From: Rotaria socialis
Taxonomy: Eukaryota > Rotifera > Eurotatoria > Philodinida > Philodinidae
Length of the DNA stretch: 64,000 bases
Assembly (NCBI GenBank): GCA_905331475.1
Contig: CAJNYU010004404.1
Location: 1 to 64,000, forward strand
Reading direction: 5' to 3'
The translations under genes and the position numbers were made by a program. This document shows positions 54,111-64,000 of the stretch, piece by piece. Below the pieces are notes generated by a model. The model made no database searches, was not told where the DNA came from, and saw nothing but the letters and a program-made list of their open reading frames with translations. The number at the start of each line of letters is the position of its first letter. Positions within the stretch are counted from its first letter, which is position 1.

Positions 54111-55950
54111 ATATATGTAGGTGAAGGTTGGCTGATACGCAGCCTGAAGACTGTTTTAGTATTTCAATACTTTTTGTTTTGAGCGCTCTCATTTTTGTCA
54201 TATCTAACTCGGTTGGACTCGGAGAGAATGGTCTTTCTGCTCCTGTGCCTATCTTTCACATTCCGTTCGTATCTGTGGTTGGTGTGCTTGAAGACCTTTA
54301 AAATGATAAGATTTGAGTATCTTGTCGGTTTTTAGAGTTTCCAGAGATGGACGTGTGATTTATTGATTTTTATGATGTCGGTTTTATTTTGAACTCGGGC
54401 GATTCATTTAATTCAAATCAGCTCAGTAGTGGTTTCGTTTACCTAATTATTGTGCATGGTCGCGACGGATTATCTGAGCTAAATAATATCTTCCAATTTG
54501 AAGACACAATTCAATTGTCTATCGTTGTCTCTATTCAACTATTGCTCTCAGCAGTGGGCTGTGAGCTGTGCAATCTCTTACGTGATATTTTGTATCGAGT
54601 CTGCTTGTTCTCATACTGCTGTTAAATTCGTACCCCTTAAAACTGCTTTAAGAATGACTATCATATCCAATTTAGTTCAATGTTCGGAAGAGAGTCAAAA
54701 TCTTTATCAGTGCTTGTGTGGAATTGTAACTTTCTTTAATATTTCATACATTTGAACATTGAATATACAATTGTATTCCAGAGATTCTTGTGAAAGAGCG
54801 ATCCAATTTGTCGATTGTAAGATATTAAAGTCATGTAGTTATAAGGAATACGTTCTCGAATAGATCCTATCGTTTCCGGTTGTGGGATTAAGCCTCCTGA
54901 AAGGAAATAAAAACGGTCGGATCTGGGTGTTGTAACCGAATTGGAAACGGAAGGAATATAGTTCGGAACCTGCTCCCGTGAAAAGGCGCGGAGCCCTTCT
55001 CAGGAACCTTGCTGGGAACGGCACTGGGATCCTGGTATTTCATCCGGTTGCAGGAATCATCAGGGAAGAAGTCGTAACCGGTCCCGGAATACTGCTTCCA
55101 TCCTTTTGCTGGAATTTCACCGGAACCAACAGTTTCCCGCCGTACCGTTTGGACCTGGGTATATACTTTCATATTCTATATTCGCTTGACGAATTTTTAT
55201 GATTAAAAAGTTATTGAATCCTTACATCCTTAATGTTCAACTTTAAATAGACCACTTTCCTCCGAGTGTATACAACAAGAAAAGTTTTGGTAGACTATGT
55301 GATGGCCGAAATGTACCGGGATTTATTGGATTATTAACGTAGTTATTGTCGTAATAAAGTGTCCGTTGTTGTAATTCAATTATCAAACGGATGAATGAGC
55401 TTTAGACAAAAGCGTACATACAAAATTAAAATACTTCCAGGCACAAGATAATTCAGAAACTTCTTGCTTGATGTTTTGCTAAGTTTTCAAAAATTGATGT
55501 TTCCTATCGCTCTCTAAATCGATCAATTTCTTCTCTTTCAACAGTAGTTGTAATATATTAAACTCTAGTTGAATATCCCTTAAGGTGCCCCGGGGATTTA
55601 CTAGTGACTCCTTTTGGATTGGTAAGGGGCAGTCGATTAGGGATGTCACGACTACGAAATGGATAACGAAAGCTCATTTAAGTTATCATACACGATCAAT
55701 TAAACAGTTTGACACAATTTAACGATAACTCAAATATGCAAACGGGATTCAAGCCGTCCATTTCAATAGAGTACAGTAATCCTCATCTGGCTGACAGCCA
55801 ACCAACTAGTGACATCTTTAATCTAACGAGAGGTCATTATTCGATAATAATGTCGGTCTCTAGCAACCAATTAAGATGCGAATCGTTACTGCCTATTTAT
55901 TCTTGCCAACTACGTTTTCGATTCATCTTACCTACTTAGTCATATAAAAG
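54111..55950. other. Gene-poor region upstream of B9D2
   Basis: Local GC content is higher than elsewhere (54180-54300 and the island at 54864-55160). No gene is supported. Acceptor-like CTTACCTACTTAG ends at 55939, 11 nt before the B9D2 ATG. Confidence 0.4.
54864..55160. repeat. GC-rich island of degenerate GGAA/TTCC words
   Basis: About 300 bp near 50% GC inside 30% GC DNA. GGAA occurs roughly every 10-25 nt on the plus strand, often as GGAACC, GGAACG or CCGGAA, together with TCCCGG and CCGGTT words. It looks like a decayed short-unit satellite or part of an unknown element. Both strands are open for 60-95 codons, but with no family likeness. Confidence 0.5.
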
Positions 55951-56947
55951 ATGTCTGAAGTTCATGTAATTGGACAAATACTTGGTGCAAGTGGTTTTCC
56001 TGAATCGAGTCTGTTCTGTAAATGGAAAGTACAAATGGGAAGTGCATGGCGTGTCTTACAAGGTGATCACGAAGGTCAAACACAGGTGGATGAACCATCA
56101 GATGAGCCTATGGCCAATTGGTGTCATCCAATTGATTTACATTTTGCTACAAAAGGCTTACAAGGTAAAAACATATGTAGTGAATCACAAATAATGTATA
56201 TCTCTAAGTACAGAAGATATCAAAAATAATTCAAATAGAAAGAACTATTGAGCCGTGACTATCACGCTTTATAACATATAACGTTTCATCGTATTTTTTG
56301 TATTTCTAGGTTGGCCGAAATTTCATGTAAGTAATTTTGAATACAGAATCACATAATTTATTTTCATCTATCTTTTATATAACTATTAGTTACAAGTATG
56401 GCATCAGGATGTATACGGACGTAATGAATTATACAGTTATGGCTTTTGTCATGTACCCATCAGTCCAGGTTTACATGAAATTGATTGTGTTACTTGGAGA
56501 CCAAAAGGTAGTCTTATTGAAGAACTTAAAACACAATTTATTGGTGGTAGCGCTCAGTTAAAAGTAAGTATTGATTAATAACAGAAGACAATACGACAGA
56601 GTTAATTTCTGATAGAAACTAGTGAATTGTTTATCTAAATAAAAACGAAGGCAGAAGTTTGTTGGTTAGATCATAGCGTTGAATAGGAACAGTGGTTTAC
56701 TTTCATAGTTCTGTTGAAATTTCTAATGTTATCAAAGAACTAATATTAGTGTATACATATATATATATATATCATTTTTTGCAAAAATAATTCAATTTCA
56801 AATACATATTATTCTATATTTTAGAATCCTGATTTAGTTTCGTCAAGTGCTGAATTGTACAAATTACGAACAGTATCTATGGGCAAAGTTCATTTACGTT
56901 TGCATGTGATTGTTCGTAATTTCGATAAATATGGTGTCGAATTTTGA
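55951..56947 (+). CDS. B9D2: B9 domain-containing protein 2
   Basis: Four exons (55951-56164, 56310-56326, 56390-56563, 56825-56947) give 175 residues, exactly the human length. The sequence follows the family throughout: [98 protein letters not shown]9D2 works with B9D1 and MKS1 in the ciliary transition-zone (MKS/tectonic) module that gates protein entry into cilia. The 17-bp second exon encodes only GWPKFH with flanking bases; without it the frame is lost. AATAAA at 57156. Confidence 0.95.
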
Positions 56948-57259
56948 TGTTTCATTTTCTCTATTCGATCAGATTATCTTTCTTTGTTTGTTTTTTTGAA
57001 ACAATAACAATCTGAATGTTACTTAATGTGCATATTTGTATGTTCAATTTAATCCGTCCGTTTTTTTTTTTTTTTATATTTAAATGCTACTCTTGAATTA
57101 ATATTGTAGGTGTTCGGGCTTTTATTTTCCACCATTAATACATGTCAAAAGAATGAATAAAATTAAAATTGATTGTAGAAAGACATTTCTTCTCATTGAG
57201 TATTGTTTTTTTTAGATTAAACCTTCTTATTTTTATTTTTCAATTGAATTATTCTTAAA

Positions 57260-59955
57260 ATGGTTGATACATATGTGGTATGATTATTTTATTTTTCAGT
57301 CGAAAACTTAGCATTTATTCTGTTTCTATTTTCAATAGTCATTTTCAACAGAAAATTGCATGAGTTCGTTTACGGCATTTGAAAATATTCCCGAAATCAA
57401 AGATAATCAAGATCCATTTAAAATTGACCAAGGAGATATAGAAGAATTGCAAAAAAGAGCTTCGACAAGTTCAATTGAAAAAACGAAAAAATCTAAAAGA
57501 AATAATAATCATAGTACGACATTAGACAGTACTAAAACAACCAGTGCAACGCCGACCGTACAATGTGATATTTGTTCAGTACCAATAAGCGGTCCAATTG
57601 TTTTTGATTCTCATATGAAAGGAAAAAAACATCAAACACAGTTAAAAACTATGCTAAATGTAAGAAATCGCATTTCGTTGCTTATTTAATATTGAATTGT
57701 ATTTTCTTTAGAAAAATCCTCAGTACAAAGCACCAACCTATGAAGAACTCTGTGCTAGAAAACACGAACCAGTAGTTGTGAATAATGAAAGTGAAAAATC
57801 AGATGTTACTTTGTCAGAATTAAATGCAAATGAAACGCAGATTGAGCCGCCTGTGATGCCGCCAAAAACGCTTAATTGTAATATGTGTAATATTTCGTGT
57901 AATAGTCAACAAATGTTTGAGAATCATGTTTCTGGAAAAAAACATCAAGCGAAAATAAAACTTAACAATGTAAGTGATCCTTTTTTTGGTGGGAAATTCT
58001 AATACTAATATTAACGATATCCCGAAAAGACCTTCAGACACATGATTTATTGCTCGAAATATATTATACTACTGTGGCTTCTCTACAGGAAACTCATTTT
58101 TAATTCTATATAGAAACAAACCTTTGTGAGAATAGTTAAGAGACTGAACAACTACTCTGACTCGATTTTTATCACAACATGTTCTGTTATGGCATCGTTG
58201 TATATTCTATAGAAGTAAGAGTGAATGTTCGTTAATATTTTAGCCAACTAATCCAACATCAACGCGCATCATTCCAGATAATAATCCTTCTTCGTCGAAT
58301 TACTGTGATGTGTGTTCAATGCAATTGAATTCCGAAAATGATCTAACTGATCATCTTGCTCAAAAACAACATCAAGCAAGAGTGAAAGACGCAGGTTTGA
58401 TCTTTGTTTTTCGTGTTGGATTTTATTTATTTATTTATTTATTCATGATAGAATTTTGTGCTAAAGAAGCAGCTGAGATAAATATCAAGTTTGAAAATTA
58501 TAAAATACCAATATCAGATGCAGAAAAAGATAGTTTCGAATATCAATGTGTACCATGTGCAAAAAGATTTAGAAATAAAGTACAACTTATTGAAGTAAGA
58601 CCTTGTGGCGCTTCGATGCAAATAAAAGCATTACGATTATCTTTTTATTAGCATCTCAAAAGTACGCTTCATAATCGAATTTCCAATCGATCAAGCCACC
58701 AGACTCCTTCAAACCCACCCAGTCAAGGCAAAACTCAAGTGTGTTCGCATTTATCATGCATAAGACTATTTGTTTATTTATCGTTTTAGGCTAAACAAGG
58801 AAGTATCCCGCGAAATGATACTATAACTCGTGATCAGAGCCCCTCTTCGTTTTCTGGTTCTACCAGATCGTCAAGAAAATCACGTCCATATCGTTCTCAA
58901 CCATATCCTCGTAGCCGTACTTATGAGCCATACGATCACGATTTTAATCCACCAACTTCACAAAATATTTTCGGTGCATTTGATCCTAACAATGAAATGG
59001 CATATTCACCCGCCAATAATACTAATAATTACTATCCTTCAACAAAACGTCCAATACCCTATGAACAATATTCCAATGAATATGATGCATTTTTTCCTAA
59101 ACGTGCTCGCCCATATAATGATACAAGTGATAATTCCCAAGAATTTTATTCCATCGAGGCAAATTATTATTCATCAGCGACAAGTTCAAATTATCCGCCA
59201 TCCACAGGTTCAAATTATCCACCATCCACAAGTTCAAGTTATCCACCGCCATCAAGTTCCAGCTATCCACCATCGTCAAGTTCATATTATCCACCTCCGA
59301 CAAGTTCAAATTATCCATGGAATGATGACAACAATAGTTATACATCACCAGTAGATGATTATAATGACCAATCAGCTGCATCAGAAGTATCTTGGCCATA
59401 TTCAACTGAACCTCACTATGATCCACCACAATATTCAGCTCCTCCATCGAGTTATATCAATCCTATACGTATGTTAGAAATTTTGATTTGTCTCATAACA
59501 ACACGATTCTCAAAATGATGCGACGTAGTTTAGCATAAACTTCTTTGTATTACTGTAAACTGAGATAAGGATTCAATAGACAGATTTATACGATACTGCT
59601 GACCTGCATGCATCAAACTTAACAAATCGATTTTTCTGATCTATTTGAATTCTTATCAGAGTCTATAGCAATTGAAATAAACTGCATTGAAGCATTTTAA
59701 GAACTAATATTTATTTCACTGTTTTTTATTTTCATATAGATTATCCATCTAATCAACCGCCATTGCCTAGTTATGGTAAGCAACTAATCATCAATTAATT
59801 ATATTATTAATTCGTTTTATTTTTCAGAGCCACCGCCACCATTACCAAACTATCCACCGCCATCGTCTTATACTCGTGCTCAAAGTTCCTCTTTTCATGC
59901 TAATACTGGAAATCAAGAGACTAATAGTTTCTATCCGAATTCTTTCGGTCAATAA
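57260..59955 (+). CDS. Zinc-finger protein with several U1-type C2H2 fingers
   Basis: Nine exons (57260-57277, 57339-57659, 57712-57969, 58244-58394, 58452-58594, 58652-58738, 58790-59468, 59740-59775, 59828-59955) give 606 residues. Four U1/matrin-type C2H2 fingers are visible: CDICSVPISG...HMKGKKH, CNMCNISCNS...HVSGKKH, CDVCSMQLNS...HLAQKQH and CVPCAKRFRN...HLKSTLHN; the last spans an intron. Such fingers usually bind double-stranded RNA (as in ZNF346) or act in splicing factors. The C-terminal half is disordered, rich in Ser, Tyr, Pro and Asn, with about six tandem SSxYPP units near 59190-59330 and a final Pro-rich stretch. A basic Arg/Ser patch (RSSRKSRPYRSQP) may be the nuclear signal. 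The 18-bp first exon (MVDTYV) is the weakest part; Met at 57360 is the alternative start. Confidence 0.75.
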
Positions 59956-60449
59956 TTCAATGTGATTTTTCTATTTATTAGGTTTTTTTTTCTTAATTGT
60001 AAATAGTTTGACCAGGAATACATATTTGCTATGCTTTTTATGTTTTTAAATACACTAACACGAATATTTTCTACCGTTATATGATTTCATTTTTCCATGA
60101 AATAATTTTTCGACTATCAAAAATGAAATCGGTGTTGGTTATCTAAGATGCTTTGAAATGTTTCTTTTTTTTCTCATTTCTTGGTGTTTTTTCTGTTTGG
60201 CTTACTTTCACTCTTGATAGGAAGAATTTCAACAAACAAACAAATGCTATTCTCAATTAGTTTGTTCGAGAAGATAAAAGAAAAAGAAGGAGCGACTATG
60301 TTGAGTCGATTATATGAGCAAGGTCAATAATAATCAACATTTATGTTATCTTCTTTTTGCAACTTGAAAGGCAGAGCATAGAGGGGGCAAGAACGAGACG
60401 ACAAGATAACAATCGTGTTTTATTCTCTTAAAATTTCTAGATTATTAAC
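59956..60449. other. Intergenic zinc-finger gene - NAGA
   Basis: Presumed 3' UTR and promoter. Acceptor-like AAATTTCTAG ends at 60440, nine bases before the NAGA ATG. No gene is seen. Confidence 0.4.
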
Positions 60450-62339
60450 ATGAAGTGGACAGAGAATGTGGTCGGATGTCTTTTTCTAGTTGTGTACTTG
60501 TGTTCATATAATCATCAAGTCAATGCACTCGATAATGGTTTACTTCGACAACCACCCATGGTAGAGTTTCTAGGCTGTAGAAAGAAAGGCGAAATTTATT
60601 ATTCATTGATTATTTTCTTGTTAAGGGTTGGCTAACATGGCAACGATTTCGTTGTGTAACTGATTGTAAAACATATCCGGATACATGTATTGGGTAAATT
60701 AAGAGAAAAAATGGGGACAGTAATCTACCGCCACTTGATAGTGAAAGTCAAAGATTTTCTATTATGAAGAGTTACGATGTAACTGAGCCTCTTAAAAGAG
60801 TATAGAGAAATTTTAACGTTTTCGCCGTCGACACTTAAAACAATTTTCGAAGATGGTATTTTGTGAAATCACTGTTCAATATTATGTCGTAGCTTGGTAG
60901 TTTTTCAGTACAGAATAATCGTTTACTGTGTGAAAATCAGTTTTACTAATTTTCGATTCATTTTTAGTGAAAAGTTAATTCGAACACAAGCTCAATTACT
61001 TGTTGATGGTGGATATTTAGCTGCTGGATATCAGTATATCATTATTGATGACTGTTGGTTAAATACAACGCGTGCACCTGTAAATTTTCAATAGAATAAA
61101 TTAAAATATTTATAATGTGCGTATCTCTTTAGGATGGTTCATTACAGCCTGATAACCAACGTTTTCCAAGTGGTATACCTGCATTAGCTGATTATGTTCA
61201 TTCGTTAGGCTTGAAATTCGGTATCTATGAAGATTATGGCACAGAAACATGTGCAGGCTATCCGGGTATTTTAGGACATTTAGAACAAGATGCTAAAAGT
61301 AAACGGATTGATCTAGAAATTTTATTTAACAAAAATAATCATATTTGATATTCTTTTAGCTTTTGCTAGTTGGAAAGTAGATTATTTAAAATTAGATGGT
61401 TGTAATGCTGATATAAAAGATTTCGATACAGGTTATCCAGCTATGGAACAAGCATTAAACTCAACTGGTTTTCCAATTGCATATTCGTGTTCATGGCCAG
61501 CCTATCAAGAATTTTCAAAAATAAAGCCAAACTATACGGCTATTGCACAAACATGTAATTTATGGAGAAATTGGGCTGATATCGATGATTCATGGGGCAG
61601 TGTTTATTCAATTGCACAATGGTTTGGTGATAATCAAGATCGTTTATCACCATTTCATGGTCCCGGACATTGGAATGATCCAGATATGGTTCGAGAAAAT
61701 GTTTATTTTAATTTAATTTATTTTTGATTAATGATTTCTATAGATTGTCATTGGAAATTTTGGTCTAAGTCCAGGTCAATCACGAGCACAAATGGCACTT
61801 TGGTCAATTATGGCTGCACCACTTATTCTGTCGGTTGACTTAAGAACAATCAGTGATTGGGCACGAGCGATTATTTTAAATAAAAATCTGATTGCTATCA
61901 ATCAAGATCCCCTTGGGGCTATGGGTAGACGTATTCTTAAAGTAAATAGATAAGAGAAAAATCTTCTCGAAATTCTTTTCTTCTATTCTTTGTAGTTGGA
62001 TGGTAATGTTGAAGTATGGAGTAAACCATTGGAAGATGATCGTGTTGCGGTTTGTTTCTAATATTAATCTTCTATGAAAATATTTTCTATTGTAATTATT
62101 TATAGTTTGTCGCACTCTATCCTGATCCTTACGGAACACCAATTCAAGTGACTATTAGCTTGGCAGATCTTGGGCTAATTCGATATCAAGATTATAATTT
62201 TTTTGAATCATTCAATGGTGACTTTCTTGGTAAATATCACTATACGGATAAATATAGTTGTACAATTAATCCATCCGGTGATGTACATGCATTTTATGTT
62301 GAATCGGCTGCAGCAACGAAAAAATTTCGTAGACATTAA
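60450..62339 (+). CDS. NAGA: GH27 lysosomal alpha-N-acetylgalactosaminidase / alpha-galactosidase
   Basis: Eight exons (60450-60560, 60626-60693, 60968-61079, 61133-61298, 61360-61688, 61744-61941, 61996-62049, 62106-62339) give 423 residues (human NAGA 411, GLA 429). A signal peptide ends near VNA (residue 26), then [21 protein letters not shown], the typical mature start. Landmarks: [35 protein letters not shown] with the nucleophile Asp, and WADIDDSW with the acid/base Asp. The substrate loop reads YSCSWPAY: Ser and Ala at the two positions where alpha-galactosidase A has Glu and Leu, as in human NAGA. It should remove terminal alpha-GalNAc (and more weakly alpha-Gal) in lysosomes or gut. 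AATAAA at 62526. Confidence 0.93.
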
Positions 62340-63679
62340 TCACATTTTCATTTAGATGAACAATCAATTTCTTTTTCTTTTTCTTTTCATGTTTCTTTTT
62401 CTGCTTGTGAATTTACAAAGCGAATATGTACCCGTTAGTCTTTCAGACGTAATTCATTTGTTTAATTCTTTCATAAAGGTGATGTATTGTTTCCGTTTCA
62501 TTCTTTTTTTGTATAATTTCGATGGAATAAAAGATTTGGTCTAGAGTTAAAATGATTAATTTGAGAACTGTGAGGAAAAAACTCGACTTGACGCGGTGTG
62601 CTGTTTTAATCGTTGGCAACTTTTGTATGATGAGTAGAAACCTTTAGCAATCGCTTAGTAACTTGATTTATGAATATTATTACCAGTTAACTTTCGAAAT
62701 AAGAACACGTAGAACTATAAATTGATAGAAAAACTATTTTCAGGTCTTTGATATAGTGCACACTATCTCGGCTCAAAGCAATTTGTCGTTTAAACGCACT
62801 CTTCCACTGAAACGAAAAGTTTTTGAAGGTTTTTAACTCATCAGCCCAATTATATTTCTCAGGCATTAGTCTCTATAAAACTTCAAATAATCTTTCGAAA
62901 CACATATGATTAATGAGACTGATGTTTATCTCCGACTAAAAATATCTTTGATACAGCACTTTAGATTTACGTTTTCTGGTCAAATTTGAATTCCTCATGC
63001 GTCACTCTAAGTCATTAACCTTTACAGAACAATCAGTATGCAGTACGATAAAGTTGAAAAATTCATCAGCACCAGCATTGAAAGGTTAAAATATATGAGG
63101 AGCCATTAATCTGCACCATGTTTCGATTTGTAATCTTCATACATGCCATTGGCGATATTCAACAGTGCATTTACAATGAACCAGGTGACTAATTTTGACA
63201 CGAACAAAGATGTTGCTTCGATATGTATCACAGTTTTTTCGAAAAAGAGTGTATAATTACAACATGTATAGTTCAACAATTGTTTGATATCATGTTTCAC
63301 AATATGTAGCAGTATCTTTCATGCAATATGAGAATGTTCAATTTATGATAATTTATAGAAGTGCATGTCTCTTCGACTAAATCTTATTAGTTTTTTCTAC
63401 TCTTATAATGAAACATTTACTTTATTAAATTGTTATGAATTTCATACAAAAAAAAGGCGAGCTTCGAAATTATGATTGAGCTTATGTTTCTATATTTTGT
63501 TTTTGAATTAAGCATTATTTTTGTTGTAGTACAACATATAAAATAAAGAATAACATGATTACATTAAAGACGATTAAGCGTATTTTAAGATTGTTTTGAC
63601 ACACGGTTAAACTTGTTGGGAGTATATTATAGTTACAGAAAGGCCGATAGATCTCTATCTGAAATCTTAAGCGAAATAC
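62340..63679. other. Intergenic, NAGA to the edge gene
   Basis: NAGA 3' UTR to about 62540, then AT-rich DNA. The two flanking genes converge here. The frame at 62356-62544 is a low-complexity Phe/Leu by-product of a T/C-rich UTR. Confidence 0.4.
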
Positions 63680-64000
63680 TTAGACGTTTGCTTCTTCATA
63701 TCCTCTGCCCGGTGAGACGCGTTGTCCAATGTTCGACTTCGCAATACTGGACGCAACTCGTTGTTGTTGTGATCCTTGTGTAACTGCAACATTATCATAA
63801 TTCGATCGATTACTTATACGTTCGCGCTCCGTACCTGATCGAACGGGTTCATTTGAACGTGCACCACCTGATGCCTGTGATTCTAAACAAGGTAGATTAA
63901 TACGTTCTTCTTTAGGCAAACGATCTTTTGCAGTTTCGTCCTCTGTTTCACAATAAACACTGAAACTCCATAAATATGTTCCAACGCGTACGGCCTTGAA
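63680..64000 (-). CDS. C-terminal part of an unidentified protein (runs off the window)
   Basis: An open minus-strand frame enters from the right edge and ends at a stop at 63680, 106 codons. The first residues, FKAVRVGTYLWSFSVYCETE, look like structured protein; the rest (KEERINLPCLESQ..., then Ser/Arg/Gln/Asn-rich) looks like a disordered tail. Codon use and complexity resemble the other genes, and it is open to the edge with no stop. No family is recognised; the upstream exons are outside the window. The segment nearest the edge could include intron. Confidence 0.5.
   Translation of the reverse strand, partial: FKAVRVGTYLWSFSVYCETEDETAKDRLPKEERINLPCLESQASGGARSNEPVRSGTERERISNRSNYDNVAVTQGSQQQRVASSIAKSNIGQRVSPGRGYEEANV

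Overview
The window reads as a compact, AT-rich animal genome: about 70% A+T, many introns of only 45-70 bp with GT...AG ends, and proteins that all belong to ordinary metazoan families. The compactness, the intron style and acceptor-like AGs placed right before some start codons suggest a bdelloid rotifer (Rotaria/Adineta-like). That is inference from style; no marker gene in the window proves it. I saw no LTR, retroviral or Polinton remains, no CRISPR array, no rRNA and no convincing tRNA.

Layout. The left end is on the minus strand: a class A GPCR (1048-2910), a small two-Ig-domain type I membrane protein with one very long intron (3441-8134) and a coiled-coil protein of unknown function (8324-9486). 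From 10282 nearly everything is on the plus strand: ODAD4/TTC25 (10282-12815), the Rho kinase ROCK in 29 exons (15269-25514), the MAPK-interacting kinase MNK with two possible first exons (29090/30518-33477), a secreted EGF-repeat protein (35936-36658), ELP6 and DTWD2 packed 57 bp apart (37445-39611), FAM221A (42233-44373), GSK3 (45962-47790), the GH31 glycosidase MYORG (48592-51454), B9D2 (55951-56947), a U1-type zinc-finger protein (57260-59955) and a GH27 alpha-N-acetylgalactosaminidase (60450-62339). The 3' part of another minus-strand gene runs off the right edge (63680-64000). All spliced models were built by hand so that reading frame, intron phase and family homology agree at every junction; each gives one open frame from Met to stop.

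Shared themes. Three kinases (ROCK, MNK, GSK3) serve cytoskeletal, translational and Wnt/insulin signalling. ODAD4 and B9D2 belong to motile-cilium and transition-zone machinery. ELP6 and DTWD2 both act in tRNA uridine modification, and their spacing, with a splice acceptor abutting the DTWD2 ATG, looks like a two-gene operon resolved by spliced-leader trans-splicing. MYORG and the NAGA-type enzyme are both alpha-galactoside-type glycosidases, probably neighbours by chance.

Unexplained structure: a 21-bp-stem hairpin in a ROCK intron, a dispersed ~65-bp repeat with copies at 529 and 21553, a GC-rich island of degenerate GGAA/TTCC words (54864-55160), an orphan exon with a good donor (53928-54110), a decayed J-domain inside the Ig-gene intron, and an inverted repeat at the left edge.
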